A stretch of 64,000 bases of DNA from Nostoc commune NIES-4072 (GTDB lineage: Bacteria > Cyanobacteriota > Cyanobacteriia > Cyanobacteriales > Nostocaceae), in the NCBI RefSeq assembly GCF_003113895.1, contig NZ_BDUD01000001.1, forward strand, positions 186,001-250,000, read 5' to 3'. This document shows positions 43,497 through 53,412 of this stretch, piece by piece. The notes under the pieces were generated by a model. It saw only the letters and a list, made by a program, of their open reading frames with translations, was not told the origin of the DNA and ran no database searches. Numbering within the stretch: the stretch's first letter is position 1; each line of letters opens with the position of its first letter. The position numbers and the translations under genes are program-made.

Positions 43497-45710
43497 TTAA
43501 TGCACTAACGCGATCGCACGTTTCGTCAACGCTTCAGCAGTCAATCCATTAAACGCCATCAACTCGCCAGCACTGGCTGTAGTTTCCCCACGTTTCCAAG
43601 CAAAGGTGTCGCGCTTGGCTGTACTCCGTAACAAAATCGGTTCTAGCATCCCCGCCGCACCACCAGTAACAGCAATTAACGCATCACCATCAAATAATTC
43701 GGCAAATTTCGCATCATCCAAGAAACCGCCTTCGGGTTCAGAACAAGTATCCCAAGCAGTATCATGGCTACGGTACAATTGTCGAGGATTGATGACAGAA
43801 ACTATCTTCGCACCAATACCTTCAGTTTCTAAGAAAGCAGCAGCTTCAAATACTGGCATTAATGTCATATCGCCAATTACAGCAAATACAACTTGTCTAT
43901 CACCAGCAACTTCATGTAATAGCACTGCACCATCGCGCAACCCTTGACGAGTTTGTTCTAAAGTTGTGCGAATTGGCAATGGCGATTTACTCGCTGTAAT
44001 CACAATTCCCTTATTCTTAGTTTTCAACGCCCAGTCATAACAAGCTTGAATACTATTAGCATCAGGCGGAAATAATGGGAAAACATTTCCATTTCGCATC
44101 AACGAAGCAAAGTAAGCTTCAATTTCGGGACGTTGGTGAGTCCAACCGTTGCGCCCTTGCTCTAATGCGCCTGCTGTGAATAAAGTAATAGTTGAAGGAG
44201 TTTGACGGCGCAATTCTGCCATTGCTTGAGTCACAGTTTGCCAAATTGGTAATCCGTTGATGGCAAAAGATTCGTAAGAACACCACAAAGTTCTTGCACC
44301 CATTAACGCCAAACCGGCAGCTAAACCAGCACAAGCATCTTCACTCAATGGTTCATAAACTTGCCCATTTGGTGCTTGATTATATAAGTCGTCGGTTGTG
44401 GGGTGGATAATTTTTAATGCTTGGTTAATGTTGGCAATTCCTGATGCTTCGTTACCATCGGCGTTGGTGACGAGGAAATTCTGATCTTTATTTCCTACTA
44501 TTCCTACCAATCGTCCCATTGCGGTTGTGGAAACTTTGGGTTCGCCACCAACTGCATATTCTTCTAAAGGTAATTCGCCTAAATCTGGTAATGGAAATTC
44601 AAATTCTGTCACCACAGTTTTCGCTGCTGGGCCACCACCGGCGCGTTCTGCATTTGTTCTGACTAATTGCCAAGCTTCCGCAGATAAAGCACGGGTTTGC
44701 AATGCACTAACAATATGGGTTGCATCCAGCGTATCTTTAGGATACAGGTTGTGAGATTTTGCACCCCGCGCATGGACTCCTGCACCTTTGAGTTGTTTAA
44801 TAATGAAGACGGTAAGTTTACCACCCAATGCCGATCGCGCTGCTTTATCTACACCTGAAAGTACTGCTTGAGTAAATTCTAGGCGTTTCTCAAAGGAAAA
44901 GGCGGTACTATCAACGTAATCCCCTGGTTGATTTTGATCGTCAAAATCCTTGGCATCCACTAACACCACTTCATCAAAACCGTTACCTTGCCAATATGCT
45001 TGCATCTGTTCGTTAGTTTTCAGGGAAACCATGCTGTGATGTTCTTGGCTGTAACCGTTCCACACCAACACCGGTAAGAAGTTGGTGACAGCAGGATAAG
45101 CTGTATGGAAGTGAGCGATCGCACTTACAATATAAGGCTCACCCAATCCACCATCACCAACTGTAAAGGGGAACAACTTATCTTTGTGCAATAGTGCAGC
45201 CGCCATTGCAAAGTGTTGCCCTTGTCCCAAAGGCCCCGCAGGTGCGAGAATACCGGGGATGAAACCAGAAAGGTGTCCTAAAAGTCCGTGCTTTTCTCGG
45301 AAGCGATCGCGCAATTCTTGGACTGTAAAAATTCCCATGTCCTCTAGCGAACGATCCAAGAACATGGCACTATAAAATCCAGGGGCGTGGTGTCCCACTT
45401 CGGTAATAATGTTTTTGTATCCCAGCATGACAAGAGATGCGTAAGCTTCTGCTTGGCTGGCGAATCCGCCGGGATGCCCAGAAGCTTTACTAGCAGTAAC
45501 TTGCAAAGTTAGGTAGCGTAAGGCATCAGCAGCAAGTAAAGTTTGATATACAGCTGCTTTGTCAGTGGGAGATGCGATCGCTACTTTGCCCGATTCTATA
45601 GCAGGTGTTGCGCCATAAGTTTCAAAATCTGGTAGTGCTTCACCAAAATATTGAATTCCTTCAGAAAAATTAGGAAGCGCTGAAGATGCCTTTGGGGAGA
45701 TTGCAGTCAT
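43497..45710 (-). CDS. thiamine-diphosphate enzyme, transketolase/phosphoketolase-like
   Basis: 737 residues. The order is KASGHPGGFASQAEAYASLV (N-terminal thiamine-binding region), a VGDGGLGEPY...VLVWNGYS thiamine-binding motif (GDG, then Asn about 30 residues on, as in phosphoketolase VLPILHLNGYK), TNADGNEASGIANINQALKI (middle domain) and AVTGGAAGMLEPILL near the end. It is longer than housekeeping transketolase (about 670) and shorter than Xfp phosphoketolase (about 800), and does not have transketolase's usual KAxSGHPG LPMG form. It may act on sugar phosphates, but substrate and product are not fixed. Divergent from the P450 gene. Confidence 0.75.
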   Translation of the reverse strand: MTAISPKASSALPNFSEGIQYFGEALPDFETYGATPAIESGKVAIASPTDKAAVYQTLLAADALRYLTLQVTASKASGHPGGFASQAEAYASLVMLGYKNIITEVGHHAPGFYSAMFLDRSLEDMGIFTVQELRDRFREKHGLLGHLSGFIPGILAPAGPLGQGQHFAMAAALLHKDKLFPFTVGDGGLGEPYIVSAIAHFHTAYPAVTNFLPVLVWNGYSQEHHSMVSLKTNEQMQAYWQGNGFDEVVLVDAKDFDDQNQPGDYVDSTAFSFEKRLEFTQAVLSGVDKAARSALGGKLTVFIIKQLKGAGVHARGAKSHNLYPKDTLDATHIVSALQTRALSAEAWQLVRTNAERAGGGPAAKTVVTEFEFPLPDLGELPLEEYAVGGEPKVSTTAMGRLVGIVGNKDQNFLVTNADGNEASGIANINQALKIIHPTTDDLYNQAPNGQVYEPLSEDACAGLAAGLALMGARTLWCSYESFAINGLPIWQTVTQAMAELRRQTPSTITLFTAGALEQGRNGWTHQRPEIEAYFASLMRNGNVFPLFPPDANSIQACYDWALKTKNKGIVITASKSPLPIRTTLEQTRQGLRDGAVLLHEVAGDRQVVFAVIGDMTLMPVFEAAAFLETEGIGAKIVSVINPRQLYRSHDTAWDTCSEPEGGFLDDAKFAELFDGDALIAVTGGAAGMLEPILLRSTAKRDTFAWKRGETTASAGELMAFNGLTAEALTKRAIALVH

Positions 45711-46270
45711 GCTGAGTACCTTTTGACGATTAGATAAAACTGTAGATGCTTGTTGAATTTAACAAAAATTTTACATCTTGGAGGTTGTAACAGTTTATTG
45801 CTTTTTTGCGACGTTAGAATAAGTACTTTAAATGGTTACGCACGAAAATTATGTAGATTGATTTTCAATGCTTCTACATAATCCCCCATAGTACTCATTA
45901 AAAAAGGGCTATGGATGATTTGAATATATTGCAAGTGTAAAATAATGGATTTTAAGATTGCTATTATACACCAATACAGAATATTTGAATATAATCAAAA
46001 GATGTAATTTAACGGGGCATCTATCCAAAATATATTTAGTAAGTTTTTTTCGTAAATGCTTTTAAAGATTCAGAAAAAATACTATTATTATCCTTAGAAA
46101 AATTAATAGTATTTATTTGCCAATCTGTTTTAAGTAATAAAAGTATCATCTATAAAACTCCCTTAAAAACTTGCTTTAATTTTTTTAAAGAAAATTTATG
46201 GATAAATAAGCATTAGATAAAGCTTGTTAAATATTGTTAGCTTACTAAATCCTAAAAAATCGAACCAACA
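45711..46270. other. AT-rich divergent promoter region
   Basis: 560 bases between two divergent genes. Strongly AT-rich with no repeat or small gene noted. It must contain the promoters of the ThDP enzyme and of the P450 run. Confidence 0.5.
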
Positions 46271-47647
46271 ATGAAAGTACTTGATAAACTACGCACACCA
46301 GCATTACTACAAACTCTGCAATTAATTGCTAAACCCACAAAAACCTTAGAAAATTGTGCCGCCAACTATGGCGATATTTTCACAATGCGGGTAATGGGTT
46401 TAAAGTCACCACCAATAGTATTTTTTAGCGATCCTCAAGCAATTAGTGATTGTTTCGCTATACCTGCACAAAAGTTAGATTTTAAGAAAGCAACCCATGT
46501 ATTTAAACCCTTATTTGGAGAGAATTCTATTGTATTTCAAGAAGCGCGATCGCACCAACAACAACGGCAGTTATTATTACCAGCATTTCATGGGGATAAT
46601 TTAAAATCTTATGGACAAGTAATTTGTCAAATAACTGAAGAAGTTACACAAAATTGGACATCAGGTACAGATATTTGTGTACACAGCTTAATGTCAGATA
46701 TCACTTTAGAAATTATCCTAAAAGTGGTATTTGGTATTACTCATGGTGCGCGTTACCAAGAATTAAAAGAAAAATTGAGTTCTTTATTAGAAGATGTAAC
46801 TAAACCTTGGTATTCTAGCCTATTTTTCTTTCCTTTGCTGCAAAAAGATTTAGGTGCATGGAGTCCTTGGGGAATTTTCTTAAAAAGACGAGAGCAGATT
46901 GACAAACTCATCTATGCAGAAATTTATGAAAGACGTTCGCAAAATAATGCTGCGCGTACAGATATTCTCAGTATGCTGATGTCAGCGCGTGACGTAAATG
47001 GACAACAAATGACAGATGAGGAATTACGCGATCAACTAGTTTCATTATTGCTGTTGGGTTACGAAACTACATCTGGTGTATTAGCCTGGATATTTTATTT
47101 AATTCACTCTCATCCAAAAGTGAGACATCGGTTAATGCAAGAACTAAACACCTTGGCTGATCTCACAAATCCTGAAGCAATTACAGAGTTACCTTATCTC
47201 ACCGCCGTCTGTCAAGAAACACTGCGAATTCATCCTATTGCTTTAATTTGCACACCGCGAATGGTAAAAGATAGTGTGGAAATTATGGGGCATAAATTTA
47301 CATCAGAAACAGTTTTAGTTCCTTGTATTTATCTAGCACATCGCCGAGCCAATACTTACCCAGAACCAGAACAGTTTAGTCCAGAAAGATTTCTCAACCA
47401 AAAATTTTCACCTTATGAATATTTACCCTTCGGTGGAGGTTATCGCGGTTGCATCGGTGCGGCATTTTCGATGTATGAACTAAAATTAGTAACAGCGATA
47501 ATCTTATCCCATTTTGAACTAAGCCTTACTGATAAACGTCCAGTGCATCCAGTCCGTCGTGGTATTACCATTGTCCCTAGCGGCGGTGTAAAAATGGTTG
47601 TTACCAAAAAAGCAAAACTTAAAAAACAAACAATACTTTCTACTTAA
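46271..47647 (+). CDS. cytochrome P450 (CYP110-like)
   Basis: 458 residues. The I helix LLLLGYETTSGVLAWIFYLI (GYETT oxygen-activation motif), K helix ETLRIHP (ExxR) and heme loop FGGGYRGCIGAAFSMYELK (Cys394) are all present. The N-terminal region has no strong membrane segment. Form and host are those of CYP110, found across filamentous cyanobacteria; some members oxidise fatty acids or terpenes. First of three genes in one direction, ending with a carotenoid ketolase. Substrate not known. Confidence 0.93.
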   Translation: MKVLDKLRTPALLQTLQLIAKPTKTLENCAANYGDIFTMRVMGLKSPPIVFFSDPQAISDCFAIPAQKLDFKKATHVFKPLFGENSIVFQEARSHQQQRQLLLPAFHGDNLKSYGQVICQITEEVTQNWTSGTDICVHSLMSDITLEIILKVVFGITHGARYQELKEKLSSLLEDVTKPWYSSLFFFPLLQKDLGAWSPWGIFLKRREQIDKLIYAEIYERRSQNNAARTDILSMLMSARDVNGQQMTDEELRDQLVSLLLLGYETTSGVLAWIFYLIHSHPKVRHRLMQELNTLADLTNPEAITELPYLTAVCQETLRIHPIALICTPRMVKDSVEIMGHKFTSETVLVPCIYLAHRRANTYPEPEQFSPERFLNQKFSPYEYLPFGGGYRGCIGAAFSMYELKLVTAIILSHFELSLTDKRPVHPVRRGITIVPSGGVKMVVTKKAKLKKQTILST

Positions 47648-47749
47648 TTACTTAATCCTCCTATTTGCATATACCGCAATATAGATCCGCTCGTTAGCAT
47701 CTAGCCTTTACAGTAAATAGTAAGAGGACATTTAGGAGATTATTAATTC

Positions 47750-48505
47750 ATGCCTGATGAGCATCGGTTGGAGGAAACATTTCTATCCCAGGAAGCTGAA
47801 AGAAGAATATCCGAAAAGCTAGATAAAGTAGAAGAAATAGAAATAGATGTACAAACCGATCTGTTTAAAATAGTTCAGGGACAGGCGGATGGAGTTTCGA
47901 TTGCAGGCCAAGGATTAGTAATCGAAAAAGACGTTCGCGTACAGGAAATAAAACTGCAAACAGAAAGTATCAACATCAATCCCTTAAGCGCTCTTTTTGG
48001 ACAAATAGAACTCAATGAGCCAGTAAATGCCATTGCTCGGATTATACTCACAGAAGTAGATATGAACCGCACCTTGGCATCAGACTTTGTTCGCAGCAAG
48101 TTGCAAGATTTTGATTTGGATGTAGATGGCAGAATTGTGAGTTTTGAGGCACAAAAAATCGAAATATTTTTACCTGGTGATGGCAAAATAGAATGTAGGG
48201 GAAGAGTACTGTTAAAGGAAAAGGGAAATACTCGCCCTTTGGCTTACACTGCGATCGCCCGCCCACGGACTCATTCACAACCTGCGATGCTGGAGAGTTT
48301 TAACTGCACTGAGGGAGGCGGAATTTCCTTAGAAGTAGTTACAGCTTTAATGCAGAAAGCCAAAGAATGGATGAATATACCATTTTTTAAATGGGAAGAT
48401 ATGGTATTTCATATTAAAGATATAAAAGTAGAAACTGGTAGTTTAGTGCTTCTCGTAGAAACTCAAATGAGGCAAATACCATCATCAGAAATATTATCTC
48501 CTTAG
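47750..48505 (+). CDS. DUF2993 (LmeA-like) lipid-binding family protein
   Basis: 251 residues. SEKLDKVEEIEIDVQTDLFK, QGQADGVSIAGQGLVIEKDV and MNRTLASDFVRSKLQDFDLD are typical of DUF2993, whose mycobacterial member LmeA binds phospholipids and is related to the LEA2/TULIP type fold. No signal peptide. In cyanobacteria the role is unknown. It stands 102 bases after the P450 and 104 before crtO, in the same direction, so may be co-transcribed. Confidence 0.83.
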   Translation: MPDEHRLEETFLSQEAERRISEKLDKVEEIEIDVQTDLFKIVQGQADGVSIAGQGLVIEKDVRVQEIKLQTESININPLSALFGQIELNEPVNAIARIILTEVDMNRTLASDFVRSKLQDFDLDVDGRIVSFEAQKIEIFLPGDGKIECRGRVLLKEKGNTRPLAYTAIARPRTHSQPAMLESFNCTEGGGISLEVVTALMQKAKEWMNIPFFKWEDMVFHIKDIKVETGSLVLLVETQMRQIPSSEILSP

Positions 48506-48609
48506 TAGTATTGGCAATAGTTAAAGATAATTTTTGCTACTGAAGGATGATGTAAAAGTAGTAAAATGTTTCTAATATTTAGAAAGCTACTTATTTCTAA
48601 ATTCCAACT

Positions 48610-50304
48610 ATGCAAGAGTATGATGTTGTACTTATCGGTGCTGGACATAATGGACTAGTTTGTGCAGCTTATTTGCTGAAAGCTGGTTATAGCGTCCTGT
48701 TACTAGAAAAGCGTTCTGTTCCAGGCGGTGCAGCAACAACTGAAGAGTGTTTACCACAAGAGGCTCCTGGATTTAAATTTAACTTGTGCGCTATTGACCA
48801 TGAATTTATTCACTTGGGGCCAGTTGTTGAAGAATTAGAACTAGAAAAATACGGCTTGCATTATTTGGAGTGTGATCCAGTTGTTTTCTGTCCTCATCCT
48901 GATGGTAAGTATTTCTTAGCACATAAGTCGCTGGAAAAAACTTGTGCAGAAATCGCTCGTTATAATGAACGTGATGCCAAAAAATACGCAGAATTTGTAG
49001 ACTATTGGCAACGAGCGATCGGTGCAATGGTTCCGATGTTTAATGCACCGCCCAAGTCAATTATAGATATCGTTGGTAACTACGATATCAAAAAATTAAA
49101 AGATTTGTTTTCGATGATTGGTTCCCCGAATAAAACGCTGGACTTTATTCGCACTATGTTAACCAGCGCTGAGGATTTACTTAATGAGTGGTTTGATGAG
49201 GAATTTCTAAAAGCGCCATTAGCAAGACTTGCAGCAGAACTTGGTGCGCCGCCATCGCAAAAAACCCTTGCCATTGGTGCAATTATGATGGCAATGCGTC
49301 ACAACCCTGGAATGGCCAGACCACGCGGCGGAACTGGCGCACTAGTGAAAGCTTTAGTGAATTTAGTCACAAGTAAAGGTGGCGTTATTCTCACAGATCA
49401 GCATGTTGAAAAAGTTCTAATTGATGATGGAAAAGCTGTTGGTGTACGAGTGGCTGGTAACACCGAATATCGCGCTAAATACGGGGTTATTTCTAATATT
49501 GATGCCAAGCGGTTATTTTTGCAAATGACTGATAAAAGCGATATCGATGGAGCCGATCCTGACTTATGGGAAAGATTAGAACGCCGCATCGTTAACAATA
49601 ACGAAACTATCCTCAAGATAGACTTAGCTTTAGACGAACCACTGCGCTTTCCATACCACGCCCACAAAGACGAATATCTCGTTGGTTCGATCTTGATTGC
49701 TGATTCAGTGGCTCATGTAGAACAGGCTCATAGTAAATGCACCTTGGGAGAGATCCCTGATGCTGACCCATCAATGTATGTGGTCATGCCTAGCTACTTA
49801 GATCCCACATTAGCACCACCAGGTAAGCACACCGTATGGATTGAGTATTTTGCTCCTTACCAAATTGCTGGTGCAGAAGGTACTGGTTTAAAAGGTACTG
49901 GTTGGACAGATGAATTGAAAAACAAAGTTGCAGATAGAGTGGTTGATAAGTTGGCAGATTATGCACCAAATGTCAAGAATGCAACGATCGCCCGTCGTGT
50001 AGAAAGTCCAGCAGAATTAGGAGAAAGATTAGGTGCGTATAAAGGGAATTATTACCATGTTGACATGACTTTAGATCAGATGGTATTTTTCCGTCCCTTG
50101 CCAGAAATAGCGAACTATAAAACGCCAATTGAGAATCTATTTTTGACTGGTGCAGGGACTCATCCCGGTGGTTCGATTTCGGGAATGCCGGGACGCAATT
50201 GTGCCCGTGTATTTTTGCAGGCAAAGCATCCCATTAGCCAAACTTTGAAAGATGCACGCGATTCGATTAAGTCAACTGTCGAGTCAGTGTTTGGGATTAG
50301 TTAA
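48610..50304 (+). CDS. crtO: beta-carotene ketolase CrtO
   Basis: 564 residues. The FAD-binding start VVLIGAGHNGLVCAAYLLKA and LLLEKRSVPGGAATTEECLP is followed by IDHEFIHLGPVVEELELEKY, ARPRGGTGALVKALVNLV and the C-terminal PIENLFLTGAGTHPGGSISG-type end. These match CrtO of Synechocystis as I know it, nearly residue for residue in the conserved blocks. It adds a keto group to beta-carotene (echinenone formation). Membrane-associated flavoenzyme. Co-directional with P450 and DUF2993 genes. Confidence 0.92.
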   Translation: MQEYDVVLIGAGHNGLVCAAYLLKAGYSVLLLEKRSVPGGAATTEECLPQEAPGFKFNLCAIDHEFIHLGPVVEELELEKYGLHYLECDPVVFCPHPDGKYFLAHKSLEKTCAEIARYNERDAKKYAEFVDYWQRAIGAMVPMFNAPPKSIIDIVGNYDIKKLKDLFSMIGSPNKTLDFIRTMLTSAEDLLNEWFDEEFLKAPLARLAAELGAPPSQKTLAIGAIMMAMRHNPGMARPRGGTGALVKALVNLVTSKGGVILTDQHVEKVLIDDGKAVGVRVAGNTEYRAKYGVISNIDAKRLFLQMTDKSDIDGADPDLWERLERRIVNNNETILKIDLALDEPLRFPYHAHKDEYLVGSILIADSVAHVEQAHSKCTLGEIPDADPSMYVVMPSYLDPTLAPPGKHTVWIEYFAPYQIAGAEGTGLKGTGWTDELKNKVADRVVDKLADYAPNVKNATIARRVESPAELGERLGAYKGNYYHVDMTLDQMVFFRPLPEIANYKTPIENLFLTGAGTHPGGSISGMPGRNCARVFLQAKHPISQTLKDARDSIKSTVESVFGIS

Positions 50305-50737
50305 GCCTTAGACATAGGAGTGAAAATGAATGTAGAGACGTAGCAGTGCTACGTCTCTACAAGGGTTCTAGATAACGCATATTTAATTTCATGATGTCTA
50401 GTATATATAGCAATTCTATTTAATTGCCTCTCCACCTAGAGGCTCATATCCCCGACTTCTTAAAAAAGTTGGGGATCTTTTTGTTTGTAACTCCTGCACA
50501 GATTGCGATAGCAACACAAATGATTGTTTTTTGAGTGAAACAGGCTCTAAACAATTGCTTTATGTGTATTTAATATGATAATGTAACATACACTTGAGTT
50601 TGACCAGCTTATATGCATTATCAACAAAGTTATTTCTTAGAACATAAGGAAATTAATGGGTAAAAAGTAGTGTATTTTGATAATACTCAGAAAACAAACA
50701 GTTTTTAACATCATTTTATAAGTTTTGTAGGTACAGC
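50305..50737. other. intergenic region with two hairpins
   Basis: Holds the hairpin TGTAGAGACGTAGCA/TGCTACGTCTCTACA (50331-50361, 15-bp perfect arms, one centre base), a terminator (50448-50483) and AT-rich DNA before the TPR lipoprotein. Confidence 0.6.
50448..50483 (+). terminator. terminator-type hairpin
   Basis: ATCCCCGACTT / AAGTTGGGGAT around a short A/T loop, followed by CTTTTTG. Same family as 1289 and 18869. It could end crtO transcription, 144 bases upstream. Confidence 0.7.
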
Positions 50738-51481
50738 ATGGTTTTTCGGCGCTGCTTGGTTGCATCTAGCTTGATAGTTTTCTTCGCATTTGGCTGTAGT
50801 GGTGGGGCAAACTCATCAACAGAAAATACTACAAAAGTTGTGCAGGAAAGTAACGTAACCCAGCTTTTCATAGAAGCTAAGGCTACTCAAAAAGTAGAAG
50901 ATTTCTTTCATCAAGGGAATAATTTATTAGATAGACACCGTTACGAAGATGCAATAAAAGCTTATGATAAAGCGATCGCTATCAAAGTTGAGAGTCCTGA
51001 AGCTTGGATTAACCGTGGCATAGCTTTAACATCCTTACAACGTTACCAAGACGCGATCGCATCCTACGACAAAGCGATCGCTATCCAACCCGACAAATAT
51101 GAAGCCTGGTATAATCGTGGCATCGCTTTAACATCGTTGCAACGCTACCAAGACGCTATTGCATCATACGACAAAGCGATCGCTATTCAACCCGACAAGT
51201 CTGAAGCCTTAATTAACCGAGGCATTGCTCTGACAAAACTACACCGTTATCAAGATGCGATCGCGTCTTATAATAAAGCGATCGCCATAAAGCCGGATTT
51301 GCACCAAGCATATTACAACAAAGCTTGCTCTTATGCTTTACAAAGTAATCTCGAATTAGCAATTGAGAACCTAGATAAAGCAATCCAGTTTGTTCCTGAT
51401 AAATACAAGAAGTTAGCAAAAACTGACCCAGACTTTAGCAAAGTGCGTAGCGCAAAGCAATTTCAGGAATTACTGCAATAG
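50738..51481 (+). CDS. TPR lipoprotein
   Basis: 247 residues. The signal SLIVFFAFGCSGG has a lipobox-like A-F-G-C (Cys20), so it is probably a lipoprotein. Five TPRs follow, of which three are nearly identical (NRGIALTSLQRYQDAIASYD, then KAIAIQPDK), reflecting 102-base tandem DNA repeats. This suggests recent unit expansion. The last ~40 residues (KLAKTDPDFSKVRSAKQFQE) are the common C-terminal cap. Partner unknown. Confidence 0.85.
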   Translation: MVFRRCLVASSLIVFFAFGCSGGANSSTENTTKVVQESNVTQLFIEAKATQKVEDFFHQGNNLLDRHRYEDAIKAYDKAIAIKVESPEAWINRGIALTSLQRYQDAIASYDKAIAIQPDKYEAWYNRGIALTSLQRYQDAIASYDKAIAIQPDKSEALINRGIALTKLHRYQDAIASYNKAIAIKPDLHQAYYNKACSYALQSNLELAIENLDKAIQFVPDKYKKLAKTDPDFSKVRSAKQFQELLQ

Positions 51482-51569
51482 AATTCTGGAACCAGCAGTC
51501 AGTATAACAGTATAAAATGTAAGCTTACTGTAGCAATAAAGGTTTCTCTTGAGCGGTTTACAATTAGAC

Positions 51570-52439
51570 ATGAAAAAATTGTTAATTACCGGGGCAAGTG
51601 GTTTTTTAGGATGGCATATTTGCCAGCTTGCAAAACAAGAATGGGAGATTTATGGCACTTATTTTTCCCATTCTCTAGAGATTCCTGGCATCAAAATGCT
51701 AAAAGTGAACTTAACAGAATTTAAGGAATTGCAGCGTATATTTAGTGATATAAAACCAACAGCAGTGATTCATACTGCCGCACAATCACAACCAAATTTT
51801 TGTCAAACCCACCCTGAAGAATCGCACGCAATTAATGTTATAGCATCATGCAATATTGCCGGAATTTGCGCGGATAATTCTATTCCTTGTGCTTTTACCT
51901 CAACCGATTTGGTTTTTGATGGTTTAAATGCTCCCTATCGAGAAACAGATTCCGTGTGTCCTGTCAATCTTTACGGTGAGCAAAAAGTCATGGCGGAAGC
52001 AGGTATGCTAGAAAGATATCCCATGACAGCAGTATGTCGGATGCCGTTAATGTTTGGTGCAGAAACACCCACAGCTAAAAGTTTTATTCAGCCATTTATT
52101 CAAACTTTACAAGCAGAAAAAGAACTAAATTTATTTATTGATGAATTTCGCACCCCAGTAAGTGGAACAACTGCCGCCAAAGGACTTTTATTAGCATTAG
52201 AAAAAGTTAACGGCATCATTCACTTAGGTGGAAAAGATCGGATTTCGCGTTATGATTTTGGGCAGCTATTAGTTGAGGTATTTAAACTTCCCGCCACCAA
52301 GCTCAAATCCTGCCGTCAACAAGATATGAAAATGGCAGCGCCTAGACCAGCAGATGTTTCTTTGGATAGTTCCAAAGCTTTTGCATTGGGGTATCAGCCT
52401 TTATCTGTAAAGGAAGAATTGCAGGAATTAATTATTTAA
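51570..52439 (+). CDS. RmlD-like sugar-nucleotide reductase
   Basis: 289 residues from the ATG at 51570 (a TTG seven codons earlier opens the frame). KKLLITGASGFLGWHICQLA is the NAD(P)-binding loop, AVIHTAAQSQPNFCQTHPEE and STDLVFDGLNAPYRE follow, and YGEQKVMAE gives the YxxxK catalytic pair. This is the dTDP-4-dehydrorhamnose reductase (RmlD) group of extended SDRs. No other rml genes lie nearby, so the sugar substrate is not certain. Confidence 0.87.
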   Translation: MKKLLITGASGFLGWHICQLAKQEWEIYGTYFSHSLEIPGIKMLKVNLTEFKELQRIFSDIKPTAVIHTAAQSQPNFCQTHPEESHAINVIASCNIAGICADNSIPCAFTSTDLVFDGLNAPYRETDSVCPVNLYGEQKVMAEAGMLERYPMTAVCRMPLMFGAETPTAKSFIQPFIQTLQAEKELNLFIDEFRTPVSGTTAAKGLLLALEKVNGIIHLGGKDRISRYDFGQLLVEVFKLPATKLKSCRQQDMKMAAPRPADVSLDSSKAFALGYQPLSVKEELQELII

Positions 52440-52560
52440 TAGCCGTGAAGACAAATTTACGACCGACAAAATTATGGCTTTTGGCTTGAATGATTTGCTC
52501 AAAATCTGTGGGATGTCCTCTGGAATTGATTTTACTGGGTGGTTTAGGTGGTGAGTTCAT
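52432..52560 (-). pseudogene. STAND ATPase N-terminal remnant
   Basis: A 42-residue minus-strand frame reads MNSPPKPPSKI... and ends QAKSHNFVGRKFVFTAI before a stop. FVGRKFVF resembles the segment just before the P-loop in cyanobacterial NACHT/AAA proteins (FVGREFVF...). The rest of such a gene is absent, and the frame runs into the end of the convergent RmlD gene. Probably a fragment. Confidence 0.35.
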
Positions 52561-52605
52561 AATTTTGGACAATAATTAAAAGATAAGGCAACAGTGGAGG
52601 TGATC

Positions 52606-53169
52606 ATGACTGTACAATTGCTAAGACGGAAATTCACAGTTGAGCAATATCATAAGATGGTTGAGTCGGGGATTCTCACAGAGGATGACCGGGTGGAATT
52701 GATTGGGGGAGAGATTATTGATATGTCGCCTATTGGGACAAAACACGCTGCTTGTGTGAAACGGTTAAACAAACTCTTGTCTCAGAAGTTACGGGATAGA
52801 GTTCTCATCGCTATTCAAGACCCTGTGGAACTGAACAATAACTCAGAACCTCAGCCAGATGTCGCATTACTTAAACCCCGTGATGATTTCTACGCCACTG
52901 CACATCCCCAACCCCAGGATATTTTTTTATTAATTGAAGTATCTGATTCCACTGTGATGTATGACCGGGAAGAGAAAATTCCTTTATATGCAGAAGCAAA
53001 CATAATTGAAGTTTGGTTAGTAGATATTAACGAGCAAATTGTCGAAGTCTATCAACAACCAACAGCCGCAGGATATCAGTTTATGCAAAAGTTCGCTAGC
53101 AGTCAAAGTTTATCAATTAAAGCTTTCCCTAATGTAAACATTACCGTCAATGAAATCTTTGGCAGATAA
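52606..53169 (+). CDS. Uma2 (DUF820) family protein
   Basis: 187 residues from the ATG at 52606, chosen because GGAGGTGATC directly before it is a near-perfect ribosome site; a GTG at 52594 is the alternative. MVESGILTEDDRVELIGGEI, then ISPIGTKH-like and PDVALLKPRDDFYATAHPQP, DIFLLIEVSDSTVMYDREEK form the PD-(D/E)xK nuclease-like core (D in PDVALL, E and K in EVSDS...K). Such genes occur in many copies in cyanobacteria; no function is proven. Confidence 0.9.
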   Translation: MTVQLLRRKFTVEQYHKMVESGILTEDDRVELIGGEIIDMSPIGTKHAACVKRLNKLLSQKLRDRVLIAIQDPVELNNNSEPQPDVALLKPRDDFYATAHPQPQDIFLLIEVSDSTVMYDREEKIPLYAEANIIEVWLVDINEQIVEVYQQPTAAGYQFMQKFASSQSLSIKAFPNVNITVNEIFGR

Positions 53170-53344
53170 AATGACTTCTCCCTTCATTCCTCTCTCATCC
53201 CTTGAAGACGCAAAAATTTTTACTCCCCAACGCTAGTAGGAAAGGGGCTGGGGGTTAGGTCTGTATTCCACTCAACCGAAAAGTGGTATATAAATATTTT
53301 TATCTCAAGCAGAAGCGCCCAGACGCAAAAAGAGAGTTTATGCT

Positions 53345-53385
53345 AAAAAAATCCCCCCAACTTTCTGGAAACGACAGTTGGGGGG
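53345..53385 (-). terminator. gcvP terminator
   Basis: On the minus strand CCCCCCAACT and AGTTGGGGGG form a 10-bp perfect stem with a 13-base loop, followed by seven Ts (the As at 53345-53351). It starts 28 bases beyond the gcvP stop. Confidence 0.9.
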
Positions 53386-53412
53386 AGCAAGCTTTAACTA
53401 AACTGTATGGTT

